DNA of 64,000 bases from Pelotomaculum terephthalicicum JT (lineage in GTDB: Bacteria; Bacillota; Desulfotomaculia; Desulfotomaculales; Pelotomaculaceae): the NCBI RefSeq assembly GCF_022410535.1, contig NZ_JAKNBL010000011.1, positions 1 through 64,000 on the forward strand, in the 5' to 3' direction. The position numbers and the translations under genes were made by a program. Shown here piece after piece: positions 34,856 through 43,995 of the stretch. Each line of letters starts with the position of its first letter. Within the stretch, counting starts at the first letter, position 1. The notes beneath the pieces were generated by a model. That model was given only the letters and a program-made list of their open reading frames with translations. It did not search any database and was not told the DNA's origin.

Positions 34856-37210
34856 CTATGCCAGGTCGACTACTGTGACACCAAACCCGCCCTCGCCCTG
34901 TTCGCCCAGGCGGAAGGACTTCACCCGGCGGTGCCCGTTGAGGTGCTTGTGGATAGCCATCCGCAGCGCGCCTGTGCCTTTGCCGTGTATCAGCCGTACT
35001 TTGGCCAGCCCGGCTAAAAAAGCGTCGTCCAGATACTTTTCCACCTCAAACAAGGCGTCTTCAGCATAAAGTCCCCGCAAATCAAGTTCGAATGAAATCT
35101 CTTGCGCTTTGTTCAGCGCCACCCTGGCCGTTTCGCTTTGCCCGCCTGGTCTGTTTTTTTCAACCCGGCGCAGTTCATTTAAAGGCACATTTATTTTTAT
35201 AATACCTACCTGCACCTGCACTTCGCCTTCAGGACCGGGCGGCGTCAGAACAACACCGTGCTGGTTGAACTTTGGCAAATACACTTCTTCCCCGCTGAGC
35301 AGAATCCCCGGGACCTTGCCGGCGATAACTTTTTCGGGCACAGCCTTGTTTACTTTTTTTTGCAGTGCCGACAACTTTTCCCTGGCTTCCTGAATAGCGT
35401 TCTCCCTAACATGAGCCGCTTCCCGGGCCAGTTTCACCCTCAGTTCTTTAATTGTTGATTCGGCTTCCAACCTGGCGGTTTTAACCAGAGATCTTGCTTC
35501 ATCCCCTGCTTTTGCCAGAATGGACTCCCGCTTCTGGGCAAGGTCAAATTCCATCTTTTCATATTTTTCTTTCAATAACCGGGCTTTTTCAGCTGATTCA
35601 ACAGCCTCAACGCGACTGGCCTCTACCTCCTGTTGTGCCTTCTCCAAATTCTGCATCAATTCTTCAACCTTTATTTGTTCAACAGTTAAAAATTCCCTTG
35701 CCCGCTCCACCAGTTGCTCCGGCAGCCCTAATTTCAACGCCGTTTCAAAAGCGTTGCTGCGGCCGGGCCGCCCGGTTAGAAGACGGTACGTGGGCCTTAA
35801 AGTGACAGCGTCAAACTCCACGCTGGCATTTTCCACCCGCTCCCGCGTATAGGCAAAATTCTTCAACTCGTTGTAGTGGGTAGTTGCGATAGTTTTAGCG
35901 CCCGCAGTGTGCAATTTTTCTAAAATCGACTGGGCTAGAGCCGCCCCCTCCGTCGGATCTGTTCCGGCCCCCAGCTCATCAAGCAGGACTAGACTGTCAC
36001 GGCCGGCTTTACCGATGATTTCCACAATGTTAACCATGTGGGAGGAGAATGTGCTTAGAGACTGCTCGATGCTTTGTTCGTCACCGATGTCCGTGAATAC
36101 TTGCCGGAACAACCCGATTTTTGAACCGTCCTCAGCCGGCAGGTGCAATCCGGATTGAGCCATCAATACCATAATGCCGGCGGTTTTTAAAGCTACCGTC
36201 TTGCCGCCGGTATTGGGACCGGTCACGACAAGCGTGTCAAAATCCTCACCCAGCCGCAGGTTTACCGGCACCGCCGCCCCTTGCAGCAGTGGATGCCTGC
36301 CCTGCCGGATATTCATGCACGCCTCGCCTGCAAAAGCCGGAGCCCAGGCATTCAACTTCTCACTGTACTTGGCCTTGGCCATAATAAAATCAAGCTCCCC
36401 CAAGGCATCCAGGGAGATGAGCAGGGCCTCGGCATTGCTGGCCACTTCCGCCGATAACTCGGTTAGGATTTTTAACACTTCCTGTTTTTCCAATACCGTC
36501 AAACGCCTTATCTCATTGTTCCTGTCGACTACCGCCATCGGTTCGATAAACAGAGTGGCGCCGCTGGCGGACTGGTCGTGCACGATTCCGGGCACCTGGC
36601 TGCGGTGTTCGATTTTAACGGGCACCACATAACGGCCCTCCCTGACTGTGACAATCGGGTCCTGCAAATACTTCTGGTATTCCGGAGAACGGATGACATG
36701 CTCCAGATGCTCCTTGATTTGGAACTGGGCGTTTAACAGCTTGCGACGCACTTGCGCCAAAGCGGAGGAAGCATGATCCGCGATCTCACCGCCGGGCAGG
36801 ATGGCTCGTTTTATCTTTTTTTCAAGATCCGGCAAAGAGACCAAAGCAAATCCCAGTTCACTGAGAATGGGATAACGCTCCCGTTTTTCCTCAAGAAAAT
36901 TTTTTACTATCCGGCAGGCTGCGAGGGTGTCGGTTATTGCTGTAAGCTCCTCCGGCTCGAGCAAGGCCCCGCGGCCGGCTCTTTGCAGCTGTGGCCTTAT
37001 ATCGCGCCAACCATTTATCTCAGCGGTCGGGTCCAGCCGGAGCATTTCACGTCCTTCGCTGGTTTCTGCCTGCCACCTGAGAATAGCTTCCAAGTCGTCA
37101 ACAGGTTCCAGTTCCCATACCCGCTCTTTGCCAAGAGGTGATCCAGCGTAACCGGCCAGTTGTTCTTTGATCTTATTATATTCAAGTCTTAATAACGTTT
37201 TATGGTCCAT
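34856..37210 (-). CDS. mutS2: MutS2 family ATPase/endonuclease
   Basis: MutS2 acts on branched DNA to suppress recombination, and in Bacillus also on stalled, collided ribosomes. It lacks the mismatch-recognition domain of MutS. The 784 residues show the core helices, the ATPase (Walker A VTGPNTGGKTVALKT near 335, Walker B LVLLDELGAGTDPTEGAA near 410), a coiled coil at about 515-635, a KOW-like linker and a C-terminal Smr nuclease domain with LDLRGLYAEDA and LIHGKGTGALR. The length is normal. Confidence 0.97.
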   Translation of the reverse strand: MDHKTLLRLEYNKIKEQLAGYAGSPLGKERVWELEPVDDLEAILRWQAETSEGREMLRLDPTAEINGWRDIRPQLQRAGRGALLEPEELTAITDTLAACRIVKNFLEEKRERYPILSELGFALVSLPDLEKKIKRAILPGGEIADHASSALAQVRRKLLNAQFQIKEHLEHVIRSPEYQKYLQDPIVTVREGRYVVPVKIEHRSQVPGIVHDQSASGATLFIEPMAVVDRNNEIRRLTVLEKQEVLKILTELSAEVASNAEALLISLDALGELDFIMAKAKYSEKLNAWAPAFAGEACMNIRQGRHPLLQGAAVPVNLRLGEDFDTLVVTGPNTGGKTVALKTAGIMVLMAQSGLHLPAEDGSKIGLFRQVFTDIGDEQSIEQSLSTFSSHMVNIVEIIGKAGRDSLVLLDELGAGTDPTEGAALAQSILEKLHTAGAKTIATTHYNELKNFAYTRERVENASVEFDAVTLRPTYRLLTGRPGRSNAFETALKLGLPEQLVERAREFLTVEQIKVEELMQNLEKAQQEVEASRVEAVESAEKARLLKEKYEKMEFDLAQKRESILAKAGDEARSLVKTARLEAESTIKELRVKLAREAAHVRENAIQEAREKLSALQKKVNKAVPEKVIAGKVPGILLSGEEVYLPKFNQHGVVLTPPGPEGEVQVQVGIIKINVPLNELRRVEKNRPGGQSETARVALNKAQEISFELDLRGLYAEDALFEVEKYLDDAFLAGLAKVRLIHGKGTGALRMAIHKHLNGHRRVKSFRLGEQGEGGFGVTVVDLA

Positions 37211-37513
37211 AAGCCTGGCCTTCCTGCTTATTTATGTTAACTAAATTATAGCATATATTTTTTTTATGTTCTAGACAGCTTATCTTATAGTAGACAATTA
37301 ACGAATTAGTCAATTTCACTATAATTCTGGTACCTTTTATCTGCCATAATTTTGGCTAATAAACTATTGATAATATCTCCTGTGTTCCAATATTGCTATT
37401 AGTCAAATAAGCTATTTATTTTATTCTACTTTAATATTTTATCTTATATTAATACTACTTTCACATATATCTCTGTTGTATTAGTGCAATCAATAATAGA
37501 ACAGGCAGTTTAT
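37211..37513. other. AT-rich intergenic region before mutS2
   Basis: No gene is seen. The stretch is strongly AT-rich compared with its neighbours. The mutS2 promoter lies in its left part; the rest, down to the stop of the U32 gene at 37514, shows only short inverted repeats with no clear terminator. Confidence 0.5.
37284..37313 (-). promoter_or_regulatory. Promoter of mutS2
   Basis: TTGACT (37308-37313), an 18-base spacer and TATAAG (37284-37289), about 70 bases before the mutS2 start. Confidence 0.65.
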
Positions 37514-40045
37514 CTACAGCACTCCACGGTAATAATGCCCCCTGGTGAATCCACCCGGGCTGTACTTGACCAAAGCTTCTTTTGCACGCGATTCCACGCC
37601 ATCCTCCAGTGCTTCGGGCAGCTTGCTCATAGCCAAACGGTAAGCCCGCACAACGTCGCGGACATATTCAGCCCCTTCGCGCCTTGCTTCGATGCGAAGC
37701 ACCGTCACGCCTGTTCCGGCCAGCAACCCGATATCTTCGATAATGCAGAGATCCCGGGAATTAAATAATTGCATCCGGCAGAACTGATCCATCTCAAACG
37801 GAAATACAATCCCCTTGCGGTCCCTCAGCCCCCAGTGCCTGCCGGCGCATGGTCCGGCGCAATTGTTGCCGCAGCCCAGCAGACTGCCCGCAACACAATG
37901 TTCGGAGACCATCAAAGGCAAAGCCCCGTGCACAATCACTTCAGCGGGAACTGGCAGAGCAGGCGCCAGACGGCGGATTTGCTCCATGGTCAACTCAGGC
38001 GAAAGGGTGACGCGGGCCACCCCTGTTTCCATTAGAAAGATAGCCGCCTCGCGGTTGAACACGTTCAGTGAAAAATCTGCGTATACCGGTTTGCCGGTAA
38101 TTTTTCCCACCTTTGTGATTAAGCCAAGGTTGCCTGCCTGAACCCCGTCCAAAAGAGTTGCGTCCACCTTTTCCAATAAACGGCAAAACCAGGCAAGTTC
38201 CTTATCCTGCAAAATACGCGGCGACGATAATATAAAACGAACGCCGGCTTTCCCGCATAGCTCGCCGGCGGGTTGAATAACTTCCGGAGTTACAGGCTCT
38301 TTGGAGCGGTACTGCTCACCGCCGAAATATACTATTCCGGCTCCCGCTTCCACCGCCGCCGCCAAGGAAGCCAAATCGGTCACGGCGACAGCCAGTTCAG
38401 GCAGCCCGACAGTTGCCGGCTTAGCCATTTTTTCATGAAAAAAAGCGGCGGACAAACGGCGGCGGAAATCTTGATCAGAAACCGGTTCTTGCCTGGCGGC
38501 GGCCATGCGGCGCTTTTCCAGTACGGCGAGCGCCCGGCGCCGCGCCTCATTGATTTCAGCTACCGGCACAATCACCGGCTCCGCCAGTTCGCAACGCAAG
38601 TCCGTCATGGCAAACGGGGTATTCCCCAACCTTCCAAGCTGGTTCGCTAAATATGCACGGGTCAAAGGGCGCTTCAGGGCTCTCTGGCACGGGGACTTTG
38701 TTTCCGCCTCCCCGGTCAGCCCGCCCTGGTCAGTCACTCTGATCAGCAAGGGCTCGTTGAGACGGGCAAAGACCTCAAATATCAGCGGTATTTTCTTCTG
38801 TTCCTTGGGAGAGGCAAATGTTGCTCTCGCCCGCTCAATCAGATCGGCGTCATGGGTTTTAAAGACACGGTCGCCGGGAAAAACCCGGCCGGGTATATCC
38901 AGGTACACTATATCCCCGGCGGCGGCCCGTTCAACACTTTTTCCGTCCTTGACGATCCGGCGCACTTCTCCGGCCGCCCGCCCTCCCTCGGTAACCCATA
39001 CTTCAACGCCGTCGCCCAGCCGCAGCGGCTTCTCCAATGACAATTCGGCCATCTTTTGTTTCCTGTCGAAACCTTTTATCCTTCCCAGCCGGACCCCGCG
39101 GTTGTTCGGGCGTTTGTAGCTCATCAAATCCCGGCCGGGATGGCCGTAAAAATAGCCGGTGGTAAAATCACGGTTGAATATCTGGGCCAGCTCCCCAGCC
39201 TCCTCAGGGGTAACCTCATAACCTGCGCCTTCAGCGGCCCGGTCCAGCAGCTTGCGGTAAATTCTGACTACGGTCGCGACATATTCCGGCCTCTTCATCC
39301 GGCCTTCAATTTTTAAAGAGGTGATCCCGGCATTGAGCAAATCGGGCAGGTGACGGCTCATGTTGAGGTCGCGGGGACTCAAAAGGTGCTCGCCCGCCGC
39401 ATCCGGCTCAGCCACCGGTCGATTTTTTTCATCGACCAGAACATAACTAAGACGGCAGGGCTGGGCACAGCGGCCCCGGTTGCCGCTCCGTCCGCCGATC
39501 AGGCTTGACAACAAGCACTGGCCGGAGTAGCAAATGCACAAAGCGCCGTGCACGAATGATTCCACCTCAACCCCGCCCCACCCGGTAATTTCCTTGATGT
39601 TTTCCAGGGAAAGCTCCCGGGCCAGTACGATTCTGCTGATGCCTTTTTCTTTCAACAGCCGCGCCGCCGGCAGGTTATGAACAGTCATTTGCGTGCTGGC
39701 ATGCAGGGGCAGTTCAGGAATAACCCGCCGGGCAAGCCTGATTAAGCCCGCGTCCTGCACGATTACCGCGTCGGCGCCGGCACGCTGCAAGAAGTGCAAA
39801 AACTGCGCCGCGCCGGTTAGTTCATGATCCGCCAGAAGCGTGTTGACCGCAACATAAACCTTAACCCCGCGCACATGGGCAAATTCCACCGCTTTAATCA
39901 ACTCGTCGTCATCAAAGTTGCCGGCAGATTCCCTGGCGTTGTAAGATTTGCCGCCCAGGTAAACGGCGTCCGCCCCGTTTTCCACCGCCGCCACCAGGGA
40001 TTCCCAGGCGCCGGCGGGAGCGAGCAATTCCGGTTTAACCGGCAT
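37514..40045 (-). CDS. Peptidase U32 family protein, long form
   Basis: U32 proteins are annotated as collagenase-like proteases, but characterised members (RlhA, UbiU/UbiV, TrhP) are RNA or quinone hydroxylation factors that hold an iron-sulfur cluster. This 843-residue form has the first U32 domain (PELLAPAGAWESLVAAVENGADAVYLGG at the start) with cysteines in GALCICYSGQCLLSS and GRCAQPCRLSY. A DUF3656-type middle follows, then a second U32-like half with another cysteine group (HCVAGSLLGCGNNCAGPC). The ATG overlaps the NIF3 stop by one base, so the two are coupled. Confidence 0.92.
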   Translation of the reverse strand: MPVKPELLAPAGAWESLVAAVENGADAVYLGGKSYNARESAGNFDDDELIKAVEFAHVRGVKVYVAVNTLLADHELTGAAQFLHFLQRAGADAVIVQDAGLIRLARRVIPELPLHASTQMTVHNLPAARLLKEKGISRIVLARELSLENIKEITGWGGVEVESFVHGALCICYSGQCLLSSLIGGRSGNRGRCAQPCRLSYVLVDEKNRPVAEPDAAGEHLLSPRDLNMSRHLPDLLNAGITSLKIEGRMKRPEYVATVVRIYRKLLDRAAEGAGYEVTPEEAGELAQIFNRDFTTGYFYGHPGRDLMSYKRPNNRGVRLGRIKGFDRKQKMAELSLEKPLRLGDGVEVWVTEGGRAAGEVRRIVKDGKSVERAAAGDIVYLDIPGRVFPGDRVFKTHDADLIERARATFASPKEQKKIPLIFEVFARLNEPLLIRVTDQGGLTGEAETKSPCQRALKRPLTRAYLANQLGRLGNTPFAMTDLRCELAEPVIVPVAEINEARRRALAVLEKRRMAAARQEPVSDQDFRRRLSAAFFHEKMAKPATVGLPELAVAVTDLASLAAAVEAGAGIVYFGGEQYRSKEPVTPEVIQPAGELCGKAGVRFILSSPRILQDKELAWFCRLLEKVDATLLDGVQAGNLGLITKVGKITGKPVYADFSLNVFNREAAIFLMETGVARVTLSPELTMEQIRRLAPALPVPAEVIVHGALPLMVSEHCVAGSLLGCGNNCAGPCAGRHWGLRDRKGIVFPFEMDQFCRMQLFNSRDLCIIEDIGLLAGTGVTVLRIEARREGAEYVRDVVRAYRLAMSKLPEALEDGVESRAKEALVKYSPGGFTRGHYYRGVL

Positions 40046-41007
40046 TAACTGTTACTCCTTCGCACATATCTTAATAGCCCGGAGCAAGGGATTACTTCAA
40101 TACTCCGCTGCGCCAACTCATCCAGGAAAAGGTTCATCCCGAGCGAGTCGCTGGCCATGTGTCCCGCTATGATTACATTGATATGATTTTTCTCCGCTTC
40201 TTTGCGGTGTTTTTCACCGATATGCATCACTACCAGCGTACCAACGCCGGCCACGGCCAGCTTGGCGTACGCGTCTTCGGAACCGCTCGTGCCTCCGGTC
40301 ATATCCACCATGATCCTGCCGGCACGCTTTTCCTTGCCGCCGACAACAATAACCGGACCCGCGTTATACTTCACCGCCTCGGCGTACTCAGGGATGCTTT
40401 TCATGAACTTAATCAGTTCTTCCAGGGTTTCCGGCTTTTCTTCGTTTATTATATTTTGCAGATAATATTGCACCAGATTGTCCGCGGCGGTGTGCACGCA
40501 CATCAAAGGAATACCCAAAAGCCTGGCGGCATCCACCGCCCGGTTATGGTTCAGAGGCAACAACCCCCGCTTGACCTCACTGATACGCGAGGCCATAATC
40601 CCTTCAGCCACATTGATCGGCACGCCAAAACCGGCAAGCACGTCTTCCTGTATTTTCATCACCTGGTAAAGAGCCGACATTGCTTTTCCTTCCGGGTGGT
40701 GGGCGATGATCAGATCCACCGGTTGCCCCCGGGCGGTAAGCCGGTCGGCCAGGAGCACTTCGGCCGCTTCCATGTCGATACCGGTCAGCACACGATTAAC
40801 CTCATGCTCAGGTTCGCCGAAGAGCACCCTGGTGTCACCGTACGGGTTAAACAACCGGTCCTGGTCGTACTCTTTCTTTTCGTCTTCTTTTAGCTCATTA
40901 AAATTTTTCTGTTCCTTTTCCAGCAATTTAAGCACTGCTTCCCTTGACCGCGGGTCGTTTTCAATACCCTTTTGCACGGCCAATTCGTAAATATCCCTGA
41001 TTTTCAG
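40045..41007 (-). CDS. NIF3-family (NGG1p-interacting factor 3-like) metal protein
   Basis: The protein belongs to the NIF3/DUF34 family, which forms rings with a two-metal site and is of unknown function. Metal ligands are likely in IIAHHPEGKA, CVHTAADN and the C-terminal VVMHIGEKH and IIAGHMASD. The family N-terminus (KIRDIYELAV) begins before the first usual start. A TTG at 40983 is possible, but the CTG at 41007 restores that segment and has GGGGGAAGG just upstream. I favour CTG (320 residues). Confidence 0.85.
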   Translation of the reverse strand: MKIRDIYELAVQKGIENDPRSREAVLKLLEKEQKNFNELKEDEKKEYDQDRLFNPYGDTRVLFGEPEHEVNRVLTGIDMEAAEVLLADRLTARGQPVDLIIAHHPEGKAMSALYQVMKIQEDVLAGFGVPINVAEGIMASRISEVKRGLLPLNHNRAVDAARLLGIPLMCVHTAADNLVQYYLQNIINEEKPETLEELIKFMKSIPEYAEAVKYNAGPVIVVGGKEKRAGRIMVDMTGGTSGSEDAYAKLAVAGVGTLVVMHIGEKHRKEAEKNHINVIIAGHMASDSLGMNLFLDELAQRSIEVIPCSGLLRYVRRSNS

Positions 41008-41030
41008 CTTACCTTCCCCCTGTCCCCAAA

Positions 41031-41176
41031 TAATAGATACTCAGAATTCAGTAGTCAGGAGTCGGAACATTTTAAGACAAAAACCATTCTCTCATTCTGC
41101 TCCTTACCCTTCTCCTTACCCTTCTCCTTACCCCTGTCTTCCGTCTTCTGTTTCCTATCTTCTGACTCCTGACTCT
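41031..41176. repeat. Repeat-rich spacer with a 12-base tandem repeat
   Basis: Three near-identical copies of CTCCTTACCCTT lie at 41100-41135. They are flanked by ACTCAGAATTCAGTAGTCAG (from about 41039) and TCTTCTGACTCCTGACTC (from about 41157), members of the dispersed repeat seen at 3.45, 3.50, 41.81 and 55.32 kb. The stretch is strongly pyrimidine-biased on the plus strand. Confidence 0.75.
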
Positions 41177-41779
41177 TTATTTTTTAGAAATAAACCGGCT
41201 GCCTTTCAGGTAATATCTCAACGGCAGAGCAGTTCCTTCTCTAATGCCGATACGGGTTGTCGCGACGATTGGCTCACTTTTCTTTTGCCCCTGATAAATA
41301 ACGAGCTTTCCTCCTGTCAAGTCTGTGCCGTTATGGCGGCGTGTTATACCCATGGCCTGCACCAGTTTTGCCGGGCCTCCGCATAGTTCCTCCAGCTTCT
41401 CCCGCTTCCTCCGCAAACGCATCAGCTGTATCCCTTCAACCGGCTCCAGCGCCCGGATCAAAACAGCTTCCCCTACGCCTTCCGGGGCGGAAACCACATT
41501 AAAGCAGTAATACATACCGTAAATAAAATATACATAAGCGTGACCCGGCGGTCCGAACATCACCCGGTTGCGGCGGGTAATGCCGCGAGAAGCATGGCAG
41601 GCCGGGTCATCTTGCAGATAAGCCTCTGTTTCCACAATCCTGCCGGCGGTGATTCCTTCCGGAGACATGTGCACGAGCAGGTTGCCCAGCAGTTCTCTGG
41701 CTACTGCGGTTGTATCACGGTTGTAAAAAGCGCGGGGCAGGATCTCCTTATTTATAAATATCCCGGAAGCATTTAACAT
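41177..41779 (-). CDS. mpg: 3-methyladenine DNA glycosylase (AAG/MPG family)
   Basis: It removes alkylated purines from DNA in base-excision repair. The 200-residue single domain shows the catalytic [21 protein letters not shown]-type segment (catalytic Glu in ETEAY), the [16 protein letters not shown] strand with the intercalating Tyr, and the [14 protein letters not shown]-binding turn. The ATG at 41779 is chosen for its position; the ribosome site (GGGTG) is weak and a GTG at 41788 is an alternative. Confidence 0.93.
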   Translation of the reverse strand: MLNASGIFINKEILPRAFYNRDTTAVARELLGNLLVHMSPEGITAGRIVETEAYLQDDPACHASRGITRRNRVMFGPPGHAYVYFIYGMYYCFNVVSAPEGVGEAVLIRALEPVEGIQLMRLRRKREKLEELCGGPAKLVQAMGITRRHNGTDLTGGKLVIYQGQKKSEPIVATTRIGIREGTALPLRYYLKGSRFISKK

Positions 41780-41804
41780 TCTACGCACCCAATGTAGGTT
41801 TATC

Positions 41805-41835
41805 TTATTCTGACTCTTGACTCCTGAATTCTGAG
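41805..41835. repeat. Dispersed repeat copy
   Basis: ATTCTGACTCTTGACTCCTG followed by AATTCTGAGC lies between mpg and polX. It is a copy of the short CAGAATTC/GACTCCTGA repeat family of this window. Confidence 0.7.
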
Positions 41836-41841
41836 CAGTTA

Positions 41842-43560
41842 CTAATTTTTCTTGTCCAGGTATGCGAGGAGTTTATCCAAAGGCATCGTGTTGACAATAT
41901 CACCCGCTCCCAGCCAAGCCCGGCGCGCCACCGCGATTCCATAAGGCATTTCATCCATCCTTTTCAAGTCATGGGCGTCCGTGTTGACGGCAATTTTAAT
42001 ACCTTTAGCTTTGGCCGAACGGGCATTTACGTCATTTAAATCCAGACGGTCCGGAGACGAGTTTATCTCCAATATCGTGCCACAAGCGGCGGCGGCATCC
42101 AATACTCTCTCCATGTCAAGAGCGTATCCATCCCGCCTGCCCAGCAAGCGCCCGGTCGCATGACCGATGATGTCGACATTTTTATTTTTTATTGCTGAAA
42201 TAATTCTGCCGGTCATTTTTTCCCGGTCCTGTTTAAAAGCGCGGTGGACCGATGCCACCACCAGGTCCGTTTTTTCAAGTATTTCATCAGGACAATCCAG
42301 CTCCCCCCCGGGCAGGATATCCGCTTCTATTCCGGTGAGTATTCTAAACTCTTCATTATTTTCATCAAATTTCTCATTTAGCAGGGCAATCTCACGGTGC
42401 TGTTCTTTAAGCTTTTCCAGAGATAGCCCTTTTGCTATTTTGAGAGACTGAGAGTGGTCGGTAATAGCCAAATACTTGTAACCTTTTTCTTTCGCCCGCT
42501 GCACAACTTGTTCTATGGAAGCGACACCGTCGCTCCAAGAGGTGTGAATATGCAAGTCGCCCACGATATCACCCTGTTTCACCAGTTGTGGCAGGCTGTC
42601 CTTGAGGGCGCATTCAATTTCACCCCGGTCTTCCCGGATTTCAGGAGGTATGTACGGCATGCCCAGAGCAGCGTATATATCTTCTTCACCATGCATTATG
42701 CCTGTCCGTTCCATCACCAAACGGGTAAAATCAACGCCTTTCACCCCAAATTTTTCTTGCAAGCGCGACAAATGCGCTTTACTTCCGGTGCTCTTATGCA
42801 GCGCCGGAAAGAACATCTCCTCCGGCACCACCTCCAATTCCACATAAATACCCCACCAGGAATAAAACCCGGCACGGTTTGCAGCCTTTTCCGACACTTC
42901 TTTGATGCGGGGATGGCTTGCCATGGCCTCAAAAACCTCATTTGCTTCTTCAGCCGCGACCACCAGGTCAATATCCCCTACCGTTTCCCGCCACCGGCGT
43001 ATGCTGCCTCCAACTTCCACTTTTATCACACCGGGAATAATTTTTAAGTATTCCGTCAACTCCGCGGCCAGCTCTCTCGCAGTAGCCAGTAAAACTTTGC
43101 CCGACCGTCTTTTGATCATTTCCACATTCCTGATAATATCCATCTCAAGCTTGACCCCCATCCCCGGCAGGCCGCGCACACGCTTGGCCCGGGCCGCCTC
43201 AGCAAGCTCTTCGGGGCTGGTGATGTTCAGTCTTTCCTGAAGCAGGTAGGCTCGCTTTGGCCCGATTCCGGGCAAAGACATTATTTCCATTACGCCCGGA
43301 GGCACTTCCCTCAGCAGCTCCTCGTGCTTTTGCAGCCGTCCGGTTAATAGAATTTCCTCTATCTTTTTTGCAATATTTTTGCCAATCCCGGGGATCTTTT
43401 GCAGCCCGCGGTTTTTTTTAATTTTTTCAACAGGTTCGCTTAGGCCGGCCAGCACTTTTGCCGCGTTGCGATAGGCGCGAATTTTGAAAAAATCATCCCC
43501 TTTAAACTCATGCAATTCAGCCAACTCATAAAATATTCGGGCTATTTCAGCATTTCGCAA
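41842..43560 (-). CDS. polX: DNA polymerase/3'-5' exonuclease PolX
   Basis: PolX fills short gaps in base-excision repair and has a nuclease domain. The N-terminal helix-hairpin-helix region contains [15 protein letters not shown] and [15 protein letters not shown]. The nucleotidyltransferase core has the catalytic pair in VGDIDLVV (near residue 200), and the C-terminal PHP domain starts with [11 protein letters not shown] (near 340) and has [15 protein letters not shown] and NTDAHD metal ligands. Length (572) is normal. The start is TTG with GGGGCGA upstream. A neighbouring mpg suggests a repair pair. Confidence 0.96.
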   Translation of the reverse strand: MRNAEIARIFYELAELHEFKGDDFFKIRAYRNAAKVLAGLSEPVEKIKKNRGLQKIPGIGKNIAKKIEEILLTGRLQKHEELLREVPPGVMEIMSLPGIGPKRAYLLQERLNITSPEELAEAARAKRVRGLPGMGVKLEMDIIRNVEMIKRRSGKVLLATARELAAELTEYLKIIPGVIKVEVGGSIRRWRETVGDIDLVVAAEEANEVFEAMASHPRIKEVSEKAANRAGFYSWWGIYVELEVVPEEMFFPALHKSTGSKAHLSRLQEKFGVKGVDFTRLVMERTGIMHGEEDIYAALGMPYIPPEIREDRGEIECALKDSLPQLVKQGDIVGDLHIHTSWSDGVASIEQVVQRAKEKGYKYLAITDHSQSLKIAKGLSLEKLKEQHREIALLNEKFDENNEEFRILTGIEADILPGGELDCPDEILEKTDLVVASVHRAFKQDREKMTGRIISAIKNKNVDIIGHATGRLLGRRDGYALDMERVLDAAAACGTILEINSSPDRLDLNDVNARSAKAKGIKIAVNTDAHDLKRMDEMPYGIAVARRAWLGAGDIVNTMPLDKLLAYLDKKN

Positions 43561-43589
43561 GATAATCGCCCCACTTCAGCATAAGATAA

Positions 43590-43614
43590 AACTCATGAAG
43601 TCACTTCATGAGTT
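43590..43614 (-). terminator. Terminator after zapA
   Basis: A perfect inverted repeat with 12-base arms (AACTCATGAAGT / ACTTCATGAGTT) around one base, followed by TTTATCTT on the minus strand. Confidence 0.75.
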
Positions 43615-43624
43615 CAAGTGCGTT

Positions 43625-43885
43625 TTATTTTGATTCAGGTTCAAGCATTTTAACCATATTTTCATATTCTTCCCGGAGTTTAAGCAATTCATCCGCCATG
43701 TTTAAGGCAGCAAGCACAGCTGCTTGCGACTTGCTCAGTTTTGGGTTGCGTTCAGCCAGTTGCTTCATTTTATGGTTGACATACTGGGCTACTTTCATCA
43801 TCTGTGCCGGGGAACTATCGCCTTTTAGCGTATAGAACTCGCCAAAGATTTCAACTTCAACCCGGAACTTCTGCTCTTCGGACAT
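43625..43885 (-). CDS. zapA: Cell division protein ZapA
   Basis: ZapA binds and bundles FtsZ at the division ring. The 86-residue protein has the N-terminal beta-hairpin domain (VEVEIFGEFYTLKG) and a C-terminal coiled coil (about 48-80, MADELLKLREEYENM). The ATG at 43885 has GGAGGAG upstream. It stands between pheT and polX, a common arrangement in Firmicutes. Confidence 0.92.
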   Translation of the reverse strand: MSEEQKFRVEVEIFGEFYTLKGDSSPAQMMKVAQYVNHKMKQLAERNPKLSKSQAAVLAALNMADELLKLREEYENMVKMLEPESK

Positions 43886-43995
43886 AAAACTCCTCCAGGT
43901 GTTAATCAAAATAAATAATAGTTATTTCGTCATGCTGCCACAATTTCCTTCACCTTAAAAATATTTTCACAGGCTCTTGCACATTATAGCGCTTT

